The position numbers were made by a program, and so were the translations under genes. Below the pieces are notes generated by a model. It was not told the DNA's origin and made no database searches. It saw only the letters and a program-made list of their open reading frames with translations. A stretch of DNA of 64,000 nucleotides from Undibacterium sp049340185 (GTDB lineage: Bacteria; Pseudomonadota; Gammaproteobacteria; Burkholderiales; Burkholderiaceae_D), in NCBI RefSeq assembly GCF_049340185.1, contig NZ_JBMPPC010000008.1, positions 62,001 to 126,000 on the forward strand, given 5' to 3'. Each line of letters starts with the position of its first letter. The first letter of the stretch is position 1. Positions 34,216 to 44,015 of this stretch are shown piece after piece.

Positions 34216-34971
34216 ATGAAAAAAATAGTATTGGCCTTAGGTCTTGCAATGATGGCTGCTAGTAGCGCATATGCAACTGGTTTTACAAATGGTGGTTTCG
34301 AAGCTGGTGACGTATCTGGCTGGACTGGCGGCGGCGGTACATGGCACGGCTCTCCAGTTGCACCGGCAAATCCATCGATTTTCAATGGTGGCCCTTCAAA
34401 CAACACGATCATGAGTGGCGGCGTTGATCCTATCACTGGTGCAAACCGTGTGTACTCAGGCAATTACTCTGTTCGCGCAAACGATAATATCAGTAACTAT
34501 TCGGTTTCTACTTTGCGTCAAACAGTAACTAATTACACAGACAGCGCTATTTACTTCGCATGGAATGCTGTGTTACAAGGTTCACATGGTTTGACAGATT
34601 CTGACTACTTTTCTCTGACTCTGACAGATGACACAACGAACACAACGATCGTTAACCGCGCTTATAGCTCTGCTGGTGCAATCGGTGGCGGTGCCTCTGG
34701 TGTGAACTGGACTAGTTTTGGCTCTTGGTTATCAAGCGGTTGGGTTGTTGAAAGTATTAATCTGGCTGATTTGAATGCCATTGGTCATGATTTCACACTG
34801 ACTCTGTTAGCATCTGATTGCCCATACGGTGGTCACGCTGGCTATGTTTACCTCGATGGTTTCGGCGCACGTATTCCGCCTAATGACGTTCCAGAACCAG
34901 GCAGCCTGGCTCTGTTGGGCTTGGGCATCGCTGGTTTGGCATCTCTGCGCAAACGCAAAAACGCTGCATAA
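34216..34971 (+). CDS. PEP-CTERM sorting-domain extracellular protein
   Basis: From the ATG at 34216 (AGGA upstream) the 251-residue precursor has a signal peptide (MKKIVLALGLAMMAASSAYA), a beta-rich Gly/Ser/Thr/Asn-rich body and a C-terminal sorting signal: VPEPGSLALLGLGIAGLASL followed by RKRK. Exosortase XrtA cleaves at the Pro-Glu-Pro and the protein joins the exopolysaccharide matrix. T-ending codons are frequent, unlike its neighbours, which may mean high expression or separate origin. It is a single-gene unit between a sigma-54 promoter and a strong terminator. No exosortase gene lies nearby. Confidence 0.93.
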   Translation: MKKIVLALGLAMMAASSAYATGFTNGGFEAGDVSGWTGGGGTWHGSPVAPANPSIFNGGPSNNTIMSGGVDPITGANRVYSGNYSVRANDNISNYSVSTLRQTVTNYTDSAIYFAWNAVLQGSHGLTDSDYFSLTLTDDTTNTTIVNRAYSSAGAIGGGASGVNWTSFGSWLSSGWVVESINLADLNAIGHDFTLTLLASDCPYGGHAGYVYLDGFGARIPPNDVPEPGSLALLGLGIAGLASLRKRKNAA

Positions 34972-34998
34972 GCAACACAACATTAGTCTCGACAGAAA

Positions 34999-35029
34999 GA
35001 ACCCGGCATCGCAAGATGTCGGGTTTTTT
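34999..35029 (+). terminator. Intrinsic terminator of the PEP-CTERM gene
   Basis: The stem ACCCGGCATC / GATGTCGGGT with tetraloop GCAA (one G-U pair) is followed by TTTTTT, a textbook terminator 28 bp past the stop codon. Confidence 0.92.
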
Positions 35030-35039
35030 CTTTCTGTGT

Positions 35040-36233
35040 TCAGTTTCCGGACTCATAGCGCCTGAGGCGAAACTCGGAGGGTGTGAGCGAAGTCCAGCGC
35101 TGAAAAGCACGACGAAAACTGCGCGCATCGGAGTATCCGAGCTTCTCTGCAATATCTTCCATGCTTAATGTCGTGATCAATAAGCGCTTTGCCCGTTCCA
35201 TTCTGACGGTCTCGGTCACATGTTGATAAGAAGTACCTTCCCGTACTAACAAACGATGTAAGGACCGCGGACTTAATCCCAGCGCAAATGCCATGTCCTG
35301 CACATTAAAAAATTCACACTGCATGGCAACCAGTTTGCGTATCAGACTTTGTTTACCCAAGACGCCAATGTCGGCCAACTCTCTGTCGCAAGCATCTTGA
35401 ATGCGCTGTGCGTGATCGCTACACCCTGATAATGGAATATCGAGCATCGCGCTTGAAAACACGATACGGCTGCTATCTGCACCGAGTATCACCGGACAAG
35501 CAAAAAAAGCGTCCAGCATGGACCGGCTCGCATGTAAATTACCGCGTAATTCAACACGGCTGAGAAGGAGCTTTTTGCAAGGCAACTGACGTGCAGCATT
35601 CAGCGCAGTCGCCAGATGGTCAACATCCAGAAAATCTTGTAATTCCTGATCATCAAACAGGGCATGCGATACCAGTGCAGCCTGCCACACTTCACGTACC
35701 TCACGTACCTCATGCACCTCACTCATATCATTCGCCTCAGTCTCCAGGGTGAGTTGCAACATAGATCCGGCGATCAACTGATATTCCAGGCCAAATGCCA
35801 ATGCACGTCCCAGATTAGGCTGAGCCAGCATGCCCGCCCCCATGTCGCCAAGATGCGCGATGGACTTACGGCTGCCGGACAATAACGCGATATCTGCACC
35901 ACCACGTCGTCTCGCCTGCAGTAATCCCTCCCGTGCCTGGGTATAACTGACTCTTGCGGCAACGGGTAATTGCGTGTTGTCGTTCGTAAAAAAAGCAGGA
36001 AACATCTCATGCAAACGCCACTGCTGTTCGCGACCGATCGCAAACAAGCCAGAAAACGGATGCATAGGAAAAATCACATCCTGTACTGACAATAGTGATG
36101 ACTCGCGCCTTGCCACCCTGTCTTGTGGAACAGGCGCATCACCAGATTGGGGTTGATATTGATACTGATGTTGATGTATTAACAGACCCAGGTTCCCGAG
36201 ATTAAAAATCAATACCACAGTCGTTGGCAGCAA
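35040..36233 (-). CDS. AraC-family transcriptional regulator
   Basis: The product of up to 397 residues ends in an AraC DNA-binding domain with two HTH units: VQDMAFALGLSPRSLHRLLV, then MEDIAEKLGYSDARSFRRAF and SLTPSEFRLRRY. The long N-terminal part is an Arabinose_bd-like effector domain. A linker stretch EVHEVREVREVWQ comes from a 9-bp tandem repeat (35689-35723). The start is uncertain: ATG at 36233 is the first, but one at 36065 (MHPFSGLFAI) is possible. It is divergent from the GMC oxidoreductase gene and probably controls it. Confidence 0.85.
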   Translation of the reverse strand: MLPTTVVLIFNLGNLGLLIHQHQYQYQPQSGDAPVPQDRVARRESSLLSVQDVIFPMHPFSGLFAIGREQQWRLHEMFPAFFTNDNTQLPVAARVSYTQAREGLLQARRRGGADIALLSGSRKSIAHLGDMGAGMLAQPNLGRALAFGLEYQLIAGSMLQLTLETEANDMSEVHEVREVREVWQAALVSHALFDDQELQDFLDVDHLATALNAARQLPCKKLLLSRVELRGNLHASRSMLDAFFACPVILGADSSRIVFSSAMLDIPLSGCSDHAQRIQDACDRELADIGVLGKQSLIRKLVAMQCEFFNVQDMAFALGLSPRSLHRLLVREGTSYQHVTETVRMERAKRLLITTLSMEDIAEKLGYSDARSFRRAFQRWTSLTPSEFRLRRYESGN

Positions 36234-36389
36234 ATGTCCTTACCACCATTATCGTTTAGAAATAAGATAGGCTCTAACGTACACGGCTTTCGCTGAAGCA
36301 TCAATATTGCGACGCAACAAGTCCGCTGACGAAGCATGCGCACAAGACGCCATCATTGACACATCAATTGATCCAAAGGACGAGACAAC

Positions 36390-37991
36390 ATGAGTGAAGC
36401 AACAGCAGATTACATCGTCGTTGGCGGTGGGGCGGGAGGTTGTGCCGTTGCAGGCCGGCTAACAGAGGATCCAGATACTACCGTCACCGTATTAGAAGCT
36501 GGCAACGACGGTGATAGCTGGGTGGTAAAAACGCCCTTCGCAGTAGTCGCAATGCTACCCACCAAGCTGAATAACTGGGCATTTGAAACGCTGCCTCAGC
36601 CAGGCTTAAATAATCGCCGTGGCTATCAACCGCGTGGCAAAACATTAGGCGGGTCCTCTGCAATTAACGCCATGGTATATATCCGCGGCCATCGCTGGGA
36701 TTATGATCACTGGGCATCGCTGGGAAATACCGGCTGGTCATTTGATGAGGTACTGCCCTACTTCAAACGCTCAGAAAATAACGCCAGTCTCGGCGGTGCC
36801 CTGCATGGCCAGTCTGGCCCTTTACGCGTCAGCGATCTGCGCTCTGACAACCCGTTTCAGCAGTTATATCTGGAGGCAGCGAAGCAAGCGGGTTTTAAGA
36901 TTAACCATGATTTCAACGGAGAAGACCAGGAAGGCGTCGGCATTTATCAGGTGACCCAACACGAAGGTGAACGCTGGAGTGCCGCTCGCGGCTATCTGCA
37001 TCCGCACATGGGCAAACGCCCGAACCTCCATGTGGAAACCGGCTGTCATGTAACACGGATTCTGTTTGAAGGAAAACGAGCCGTGGGTGTTGAATTTATC
37101 CAGCATGGTCAGCGACGCAGCCTGCGTGCCAGGCGCGAGATTCTGCTGGCTGCGGGTGCGTTGCAAACCCCGCAAATTCTGATGCTGTCCGGTGTCGGTG
37201 ATGGTAAAGCCCTGCAGGCAATGGGAATTCCTGTGGTCCACGACTTGCCAGGTGTAGGGCAAAATCTGCAAGACCATCCTGACTTTGTCTTCAAGTACCG
37301 CTCCCGCAGCACGGACCTGGTCGGCATCTCACTCGGTGGCTCAGCGCATTTAGCCAAAGAAGCCTGGCGATACAAGACCCAGCGCCGCGGCATGATTACT
37401 TCCAATGCTGCCGAGGGCGGCGGCTTTTTGAAAACAGATCCCGGCCTACCCGCGCCGGACATACAGCTACATTTTGTCATGGCAATGATTGATGACCATG
37501 CCCGCAAGCTCCATCTGGGGCATGGCTACTCCTGTCATGTTTGTCTGTTACGTCCCAAGAGCATTGGCGAATTAAGCCTGGCAAATACAGATCCCCTGGC
37601 AGCTCCACTAATCAATCCGCGCTTTTTGGAACATCCGGACGACATCGAGACCTTATTGAAAGGCTTTAAACTCACTCGCCAGCTCATGGATGCGCCTGCA
37701 CTCGCGTCCATGCGTACCAGCGATTTTCAAACTGCCAAGGTCAAAACCGATGACGATATCCGCGCCGCCTTGCGGCAATACAGCGACACGGTTTATCACC
37801 CGGTAGGCACCTGCAAAATGGGAATTGATGCAATGGCCGTCGTCGACCCCGAGTTGCGGGTGCACGGTTTAATGGGGCTGCGTGTCGTGGACGCTTCCAT
37901 TATGCCGACCCTGATTGGCGGAAATACCAATGCACCGACAATGATGATAGGAGAAAAAGCAGCCGATCTGCTACGCCAGCAACCGGCTTAA
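36390..37991 (+). CDS. GMC-family FAD-dependent alcohol/choline dehydrogenase
   Basis: The 533-residue product opens with the FAD-binding fold DYIVVGGGAGGCAVAGRLTE and continues with the GMC signature RGKTLGGSSAINAMVYIRGH, a second signature ILLAAGALQTPQILMLSG and the C-terminal catalytic YHPVGTCKMG. This places it with AlkJ, BetA and polyethylene-glycol dehydrogenases, which oxidise primary alcohols using FAD. AAAGGA precedes the ATG. There is no signal peptide. The divergent AraC gene suggests induction by its substrate, which the sequence does not reveal. Confidence 0.93.
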   Translation: MSEATADYIVVGGGAGGCAVAGRLTEDPDTTVTVLEAGNDGDSWVVKTPFAVVAMLPTKLNNWAFETLPQPGLNNRRGYQPRGKTLGGSSAINAMVYIRGHRWDYDHWASLGNTGWSFDEVLPYFKRSENNASLGGALHGQSGPLRVSDLRSDNPFQQLYLEAAKQAGFKINHDFNGEDQEGVGIYQVTQHEGERWSAARGYLHPHMGKRPNLHVETGCHVTRILFEGKRAVGVEFIQHGQRRSLRARREILLAAGALQTPQILMLSGVGDGKALQAMGIPVVHDLPGVGQNLQDHPDFVFKYRSRSTDLVGISLGGSAHLAKEAWRYKTQRRGMITSNAAEGGGFLKTDPGLPAPDIQLHFVMAMIDDHARKLHLGHGYSCHVCLLRPKSIGELSLANTDPLAAPLINPRFLEHPDDIETLLKGFKLTRQLMDAPALASMRTSDFQTAKVKTDDDIRAALRQYSDTVYHPVGTCKMGIDAMAVVDPELRVHGLMGLRVVDASIMPTLIGGNTNAPTMMIGEKAADLLRQQPA

Positions 37992-38018
37992 CAGGCGATG
38001 TACTGAACAGGCTTTTTA

Positions 38019-38810
38019 CTACTTGGAAAGACCAGTTTTTTCTGAAAAAATTCTGGTCAGTTCTCCGCTGGACCTGCCGCGCAAAATTGCCGCATTCAGT
38101 TTAGCCATTACGCCGTGGTCTGCATCTGCTCGTATCGCAAAATGAATATCCACCGACGTAATCGGTTTCGGTAACACACAAAAAGCCTTGCCCGTGGCCT
38201 GATCCGCTCCCAGCGTTGTATAAGCAATCGCATTAATTTCGGCGACCAGACGTTGAGCCGCGACTGATCTGCTATAAAAAACAATCGCGTCCATGCGCCG
38301 GGTATAGAGTTTTCTCAAACGCGCTGCGTTCGAATTGGTATCGTATTCCACCTTGAATACTGTATTGGCTGCCTGATCAAACTCGTTGCCATAACTCGCC
38401 CCACGGGCAACGCCGATGACTTTGCCACGCAGATCGGCAAGAGTCGCATACGGAAAAACGCTATCGCAACGGCTGATCAATACGACCTGGTCAGCAAACA
38501 ACGGCTCAGAAAAGCTGAGTAGCTTTTGTCGCTCCGGTGTTTTTGAAATACCAAAAATCACCCCATCGCCGCGATAAGCATTCTCTAGCGCACGCAACCA
38601 AGGGTAGCGCTGGACGTCAAATTGCAAACCGCTGTTTTTTTCCAGATACGAAAACAAATGCAAAATATCGGGAGACAATGGAACCACCTTATTCTTTTCG
38701 TCCAGCTCCTCGCTCATCAAGACAGTAACTGCTACTTTCTCGACCGCTACGGCATGATTGCATACAGCGAGCATGCTGGCGTAAGTACAGAGCAGGAAAA
38801 AAAAGCGCAT
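38019..38810 (-). CDS. Periplasmic solute-binding family 3 protein (orphan)
   Basis: From the ATG at 38810 the 263-residue precursor has a signal peptide (MRFFFLLCTYASMLAVCNHA) and an SBP_bac_3 domain: LVISRCDSVFPYATLADLRG and GKVIGVARGASYGNEFDQA are the usual second-lobe motifs. A start at 38858 would add a second hydrophobic stretch and is less likely. No transporter gene is adjacent. It converges on the GMC gene with a 27-bp gap. Ligand unknown, perhaps amino-acid-like. Confidence 0.84.
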   Translation of the reverse strand: MRFFFLLCTYASMLAVCNHAVAVEKVAVTVLMSEELDEKNKVVPLSPDILHLFSYLEKNSGLQFDVQRYPWLRALENAYRGDGVIFGISKTPERQKLLSFSEPLFADQVVLISRCDSVFPYATLADLRGKVIGVARGASYGNEFDQAANTVFKVEYDTNSNAARLRKLYTRRMDAIVFYSRSVAAQRLVAEINAIAYTTLGADQATGKAFCVLPKPITSVDIHFAIRADADHGVMAKLNAAILRGRSSGELTRIFSEKTGLSK

Positions 38811-38969
38811 ATGAGTTAATGTGAAAAACCAGATCCACAAAGATAATGTCATTAGCAACAGCTTATGCCTATTTCTGTCCTATATCTAAGAAAATACGAA
38901 AAAATTTCGTGGCGAATTATGGTGGCGGCACATTGTGGCAAACAAGCCAATTCCCCGCGCTGTAAGGTT

Positions 38970-40511
38970 TTACTTAGCGATCTTAGGTGCGGGCAAAGCG
39001 GGTCTTGCCTGCTCATAGGCATACGCCAGTTTCAATAATTTAGCGTCACTCCAGGCCTCGGCGAAGAATGAAAGTCCCACCGGTAATTGTTTACTGAGGC
39101 CCATCGGTACCGTGATATGAGGATAGCCGGCAATCGCCGCGGGTGAACTGGCGCTGCCCTCGATCACGTCACCTGCCTTGTAATCAATCGCCCAGGCCGT
39201 GCCGGTAGTTGGTGCGATCAAAGCATCCAGTTGATATTTTTTGAGTGTGGCATCAATTCCCTCACTACCCGCGCGTTGTTTCAGGCGGGTACTTGCCTCG
39301 CGGTATTCCGGTGTGTTCAGATCGCCTTTTGCCTGTGCCTGCTCCATCAGCTCCTGGCCGAAATAAGGCATCAGCTTATCCGCATACTGCTTGTTGTAAG
39401 CGATCACCTGTTCCATCGAGCGCGTTTGTACACTCGTTGGTGTGTGAGCCAGATAGGCATTCAGGTCGGCCTTAAATTCATATAAAAGCACCGTCAATTC
39501 ATCTTTTTCCATATCATCGAGATAAGGTAATTCCACTTGATCGACAATGATCGCACCGCGCGACTTCAGCGTCTTTAATGCCCGCTCAAATACCGCCTTA
39601 GTCTCTGCATCGTAGCTATCGACTAATTTACGCACCACACCCAGCCGCTTGCCTTGCAAGCCGGTCTTACTGAAGCCCATCGTGTAGTCGTAAGTACGCA
39701 AACGATCAGCATCCCTGGTCGCCACGTCTGCCGGATCGCTACCCGCCATGACATTCAATAACAATGCAGCGTCACGTACCGTCAAGGTCATCGGCCCAGC
39801 GGTATCCTGACTATGGCTGAGAGGCACAATCCCTGAGCGGCTCACCAGTCCCAGAGTCGGCTTCACGCCGACCAGGCCATTGACAGCAGCAGGACAAACA
39901 ATAGAGCCGTCGGTTTCGGTGCCAATCGCCGCAGGGATCAAACGTGCCGCAACCGCAGCACCTGAGCCAGAGCTGGAGCCGCAAGGACTACGATCGGTCG
40001 CATAAGGATTGCGCGCTTGTCCGCCAACACTGCTCCAGCCACTGGTCGCCGTCGTCGAGCGAAAATTCGCCCATTCGCTGAGATTCGTTTTACCTGCGAT
40101 CACGACACCGGCTGCGCGCAAACGTGCGACCAGCGGTGCATCTGCTATTGCAACATTCTCTGCCAGTGCCAGAGAGCCCGCTGTGGTGGCCATACCTGCC
40201 GCATCGATATTATCTTTGATCAGAATCGGGATACCGTGCAAAGGCGAGCGATGTGATTTTTTCTGGTCTGCCGTTTGCGCCTGCGATCTGGCCTCAGGAT
40301 TGATGGCAATGACCGCGTGCAATGCCGGATTCAGGTGCTGAATACGCTGCGTGTAGCGATCCAATAAACCAACTGCCGTTTGCTTACCCTGCTGCATTTG
40401 CTGAGACAGGCTCACCAGATCATCTTGCTCAGGTAGCGCCGCACACACTGATTGCATGACACAAAACCCCATAACACCAGCTGCCGCGTGCCAGCTATAT
40501 CTGCGATTCAT
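38970..40511 (-). CDS. Exported amidase-signature family hydrolase
   Basis: The 513-residue precursor has a signal peptide (cleavage near CAALPEQ), which is unusual for the family and places it in the periplasm. The amidase signature is complete: catalytic Lys in IPILIKDNIDAAG, and the two Ser in DRSPCGSSSGSGAAVAARL and GTETDGSIVCPA. It resembles peptide amidases and AtzF/6-aminohexanoate-type enzymes rather than GatA, since no gatB or gatC is present. ATG at 40511 is chosen over the GTG just before it; GAGGAG lies upstream. Confidence 0.9.
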   Translation of the reverse strand: MNRRYSWHAAAGVMGFCVMQSVCAALPEQDDLVSLSQQMQQGKQTAVGLLDRYTQRIQHLNPALHAVIAINPEARSQAQTADQKKSHRSPLHGIPILIKDNIDAAGMATTAGSLALAENVAIADAPLVARLRAAGVVIAGKTNLSEWANFRSTTATSGWSSVGGQARNPYATDRSPCGSSSGSGAAVAARLIPAAIGTETDGSIVCPAAVNGLVGVKPTLGLVSRSGIVPLSHSQDTAGPMTLTVRDAALLLNVMAGSDPADVATRDADRLRTYDYTMGFSKTGLQGKRLGVVRKLVDSYDAETKAVFERALKTLKSRGAIIVDQVELPYLDDMEKDELTVLLYEFKADLNAYLAHTPTSVQTRSMEQVIAYNKQYADKLMPYFGQELMEQAQAKGDLNTPEYREASTRLKQRAGSEGIDATLKKYQLDALIAPTTGTAWAIDYKAGDVIEGSASSPAAIAGYPHITVPMGLSKQLPVGLSFFAEAWSDAKLLKLAYAYEQARPALPAPKIAK

Positions 40512-40594
40512 CACACCAGTTTCTCCTCACGTGATGGTGGAAATAATATCCCGCCATTTGGATTGTATTGATAAGACAAACTATCTACTCCAAA

Positions 40595-40781
40595 ACCGTA
40601 TCCGCAAACCCGATGCGCCTGCTGGCGTGAAATGCCTCGGCAAGCCGCATACAGCTTAGGGATTTAATATGGGATTTCTAAAAAACCTTGTAATCCATAT
40701 CTCATGGAAGCACTTACTCCTGCTACTCCTGCTTTTCCTCAGTGTCTCCGTGCCTTTGTGGTGAGAGGTCTCGGTTTTTGC
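40595..40781. repeat. Dispersed repeat family, copy C (core plus right arm)
   Basis: The core has TATCCGCAAACCCGATGCGC and GCCTGCTGGCGTGAAATGCC, and the right arm has CATGGAAGCACTTACTCCTG, then GTGTCTCCGTG and TTTGTGGTGAGAGGTC, ending GGTTTTTGC. It fills the gap between the amidase and ZntB-like genes and ends 15 bp from the latter's stop. Confidence 0.78.
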
Positions 40782-40795
40782 AATACTGGCCAAAC

Positions 40796-41809
40796 TCAGT
40801 CACGATTGCGAAATGCCAGCCATCCGGCAATCACCGTAAAACTCGCGACGATCGCCACCACGATCCAGAATCCGTCCTCGTGCTGCGCCAGCGGGATACC
40901 GCCGACATTCATCCCCAGCAAACCCGCGATAATATTAATCGGCAAGGCCAGCACGGTCACGATCGTCAGGACAAACAGGGAACGGTTATTCTGTTCATTG
41001 ACGCTGGCGGCAATTTCTTCCTGCAGTAATTTAATGCGCTCTTGCAGGGATGCCATATCGCTGAGTACCACGGCAAACTCTTCGGTTGATTGGCGCAATT
41101 CCTGGACATCGCTTTCTGCAACCCAAGCCGGTGGTTTTTGTAGCAGACGAAATAAAGCCGCAGGCTCTGGCGCTAATAAGCGTTGTAAGCGAACCAGCAC
41201 CCTGCGCAATTCGCCCAGATTGGCACGCTTGTGGTTAAGCCGGTCGGCCAGCAAATTGTCTTCGATGTCATCAACTTTTTTGATCGCGTTGCGCACGATG
41301 CCAGTCAACACATCGGCCTGATCACGCAGCAGATGTGTCAGTAATTCGGTCGGCGAGTGAAAGAGTTCTCCGTGATTTACTGCATTGCGCAGCCGGTCCA
41401 CGGACTGCAAGGGTTTGCGACGGGCGCTGATCAATACGTTATTGGTCAGGCTCAGCCACAAGGTAGCAATGTCCGATGCCTCAAATGCAAAGTCATGCAA
41501 TACATCATTGACCACCGCGACCAGACTGGCATCTGTACGCTCGATCCGGGTCGAGCGTGAGCCCTCATGCAAGGTCTCATAAAATTCTTCGGGCAATTGT
41601 GTATGCTCATGCAGCCATTTTTCGGCAGCCGCATTACTGAGATTGAAATGCAGCCAGACAAATGCGTTCTCCTGCTCCGCCGGTGATTTTTTTAACCACG
41701 CCAACGCCTCCGGCGTATGAATCACCTGCCCCGCCTGCCCCTGCACAAACACATAACCACAAATCAGTCCAGATAGATCGGACCCGTAAGACAAATGATC
41801 AATTTGCAT
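40796..41809 (-). CDS. zntB: CorA-family metal transporter, ZntB-like
   Basis: From the ATG at 41809 (AGGGAAG upstream) the product is 337 residues. A large acidic and helical cytoplasmic part precedes two C-terminal membrane helices, with the signature GMN in IAGLLGMNVGGIPL between them. The loop after GMN (VGGIPL) follows the ZntB pattern rather than Mg-specific CorA. ZntB carries Zn2+ across the inner membrane, probably with protons. A longer start at 41860 exists but has no ribosome-binding site. Confidence 0.87.
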   Translation of the reverse strand: MQIDHLSYGSDLSGLICGYVFVQGQAGQVIHTPEALAWLKKSPAEQENAFVWLHFNLSNAAAEKWLHEHTQLPEEFYETLHEGSRSTRIERTDASLVAVVNDVLHDFAFEASDIATLWLSLTNNVLISARRKPLQSVDRLRNAVNHGELFHSPTELLTHLLRDQADVLTGIVRNAIKKVDDIEDNLLADRLNHKRANLGELRRVLVRLQRLLAPEPAALFRLLQKPPAWVAESDVQELRQSTEEFAVVLSDMASLQERIKLLQEEIAASVNEQNNRSLFVLTIVTVLALPINIIAGLLGMNVGGIPLAQHEDGFWIVVAIVASFTVIAGWLAFRNRD

Positions 41810-42001
41810 CTTGCTTCCCTGGCGGACAAATGCGCTTATTGTAACCGTGCACGTCGTCATTTTTTGGAAAACAAACAGCGACCTAAATGAACTTTACATG
41901 CATTTTTTTGTACGGTGCCAGGCCGATGATCAATTCAGGGACACGATGCATTATTATTGCAGGCAGAGAACAATTTTTTCGAGCACACCACTGGAGACAG
42001 T

Positions 42002-42811
42002 ATGTCCCGTTGCATGACGTCGATATTACAATCAAGCTTCATCCATCACTGCCGTTCTGCTGCCCTGCGTTCTGGTCGCCATTACCTTCGTGCTCTCTTT
42101 GCTGTCTTGGTCGGTACCGTATTTATTGGCCATGCCGTTCAGGCACAAGAGCCGACGCTGATACTGACCACCGAGGACTATCCCTCGTTTAACATCATCA
42201 ATCCTGATACACAAGAAATCAACGGCATCTCTACCGAAAAACTCATCGAGCTGATGCACCGCGCCGGTGAACGCATCACCATCAGTGCCTATCCCTGGGC
42301 ACGGTCTTACCAGATGGGGCAAAAGGATCCGAACACCTGCGTCTTCTCTACCACCAGAACGCCGCAGCGCGAAAACCTGTTCAAATGGGTGGGGCCGCTG
42401 GTAAAAAATAACTGGGTCATTTTTGCCCGGGCCGACGACAAGCGCCGTCCCAAAAAACTTGATGACTTACGCAGCTATGTCATCGGTGCCTACCGCAAAG
42501 GTGCGGTCAGCGAATACCTGACCTACAACGGATTTAACATCGATATTGCGAACTACGATGCAGAAAATCCTCGCAAACTCCTGTATGGGCGCTTCGATTT
42601 CTGGGCGACCGGAGGGCGCCTTGGTCTGACTTTGATCAAAAATCAGGGGCTGACGGGGAAAATTGTCCCGCTATTTCAGTTCAATCAGGTGGAACTTTAT
42701 CTGGCCTGTAACCCTGCCATAGAACAAAGCCGGATTGATCGCTTCAATCACATCCTGCGTGAAATGGAGAAGGACGGGACTGTCGCTGCGATAGAGAATA
42801 AGTATAAATAA
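42002..42811 (+). CDS. Periplasmic solute-binding family 3 protein (orphan)
   Basis: From the ATG at 42002 (GGAGAC upstream) the 269-residue precursor has a long basic leader and a membrane-targeting helix ending in GHAVQA, then an SBP_bac_3 domain (LILTTEDYPSFNII, LDDLRSYVIGAYRKGAVSEY, LLYGRFDFWATGG). It is the third orphan of this class in the window and is most like those seen beside signalling genes. No transporter partner is near. Confidence 0.84.
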   Translation: MSRCMTSILQSSFIHHCRSAALRSGRHYLRALFAVLVGTVFIGHAVQAQEPTLILTTEDYPSFNIINPDTQEINGISTEKLIELMHRAGERITISAYPWARSYQMGQKDPNTCVFSTTRTPQRENLFKWVGPLVKNNWVIFARADDKRRPKKLDDLRSYVIGAYRKGAVSEYLTYNGFNIDIANYDAENPRKLLYGRFDFWATGGRLGLTLIKNQGLTGKIVPLFQFNQVELYLACNPAIEQSRIDRFNHILREMEKDGTVAAIENKYK

Positions 42812-43196
42812 GACCGGCCATTAAGCTTAGTGGTCAACGCCGACAAAACGTTTGTGTGCATGACTTTCCAATTGTTTTCCAACTAGCGTTTATCGCAAAA
42901 ATTTCCCAGGTGATCGCGCGTTCCCCCTCACTCATCGCACGGATGTTACGCCAGTCATCTCTTTTGCCTAAGCTCACGGTTCCCATCACTGAACGAGAGA
43001 ATTCCATGAAACACGCGAAAATCATTCTTACGCCTGCATGGCAGCAAGGACTGGATGAGTGTATCGCAAGCCTATCAGCATCAGTTCAGGCAAATGTAAT
43101 CTAATCACCAGCTAGCGACGATTGCAGCGATTACAGCAATTCATCCATGGCACCCATGAACGTTTGCTGCGGGATGCTGTTTCAGCGCAGGCGATG
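42812..43196. other. Intergenic stretch with one doubtful small frame
   Basis: This gap between convergent genes has no convincing gene. A 32-codon frame at 43006-43104 (+) starts MKHAKIILTPAWQQGLDECI after GAACGAGAG and could encode a tiny protein, but there is no other support. Confidence 0.35.
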
Positions 43197-44015
43197 TCAG
43201 GTACGCTTGACCGTCAGCGATTGATTCCCTGACCAGGATGCTCCGGGCGCTAACACCACCGGCTGCATAATCGCTGCCGCCTCGATGCAGAGCATGCGCT
43301 GGTCACCACCTGGCTCCAGGTCTGGCAGAGTCGCGGCTTTTTCTATCCCTGGGTTCCAGACCACGGCATCAGCGAAGCCGTTTTGTTGTATCAAGGTTGT
43401 CTGTTTCGGCTGACACAGCAACAGACGAGGCGCATTCGCATAAATGCGGTCAATCTCACCATGAATGCGCAGCACAGGATCGCGATCGACACAGCCCGTA
43501 GCACCAGTAACAGAGTCACGATACTGCAAACCCTCCAGCCCATGCACCGTCACATCGGCAATCTGCTCAACCGCAAAATAAGTATGCAGCGCTGCGGTAA
43601 AACTAAATCCGGTGTCGCCGGTATTTTGTATCGATAAGCGTATATCCAGACTAGAGCCGACCACCGTCACCACCAGCTCTGCACGGAAGACATAGGGCCA
43701 GATTTGCAGTCTGGCGATATTTTCGTGTAACTCAAACTCAGCCCGCGCAACACCGCTGGCGGTCTGCCCGGCCTTGACCAGACGCCACATGGCCGTGCGG
43801 GCAAATCCGTGTTTCGGCAAAGCGCCCAAATTAGCAAATTGCGGAAAAACGACCGGCACACCGCCACGCATTGCCACACCTTCGCGGATCTCGGAAGTTT
43901 TACTGAAAAATAGCTGCTCCTCGCCACCGGCCGGGATCCAGGAACAGATGTGCGCACCATGCGCGGTGATGGCAACTTGAGCACCATCCTGAGCTTGCAA
44001 GATTATTGGATTCAT
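43197..44015 (-). CDS. D-hexose-6-phosphate mutarotase (YeaD-like aldose epimerase)
   Basis: From the ATG at 44015 the product is 272 residues, the usual YeaD length. Aldose-1-epimerase-fold motifs are visible: RGGVPVVFPQF near residue 55, the catalytic His in FTAALHTYFAVEQI and the Glu in MLCIEAAAI near the C-terminus. It interconverts alpha and beta anomers of hexose-6-phosphates in the cytoplasm. A longer frame to 44120 exists but is not needed. No glycolytic neighbour is present. Confidence 0.88.
   Translation of the reverse strand: MNPIILQAQDGAQVAITAHGAHICSWIPAGGEEQLFFSKTSEIREGVAMRGGVPVVFPQFANLGALPKHGFARTAMWRLVKAGQTASGVARAEFELHENIARLQIWPYVFRAELVVTVVGSSLDIRLSIQNTGDTGFSFTAALHTYFAVEQIADVTVHGLEGLQYRDSVTGATGCVDRDPVLRIHGEIDRIYANAPRLLLCQPKQTTLIQQNGFADAVVWNPGIEKAATLPDLEPGGDQRMLCIEAAAIMQPVVLAPGASWSGNQSLTVKRT

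Noticed and set aside
40704..41321. 205-codon plus-strand frame
   Set aside because: It starts in a repeat arm and runs antisense through the ZntB-like gene, which has clear family motifs.
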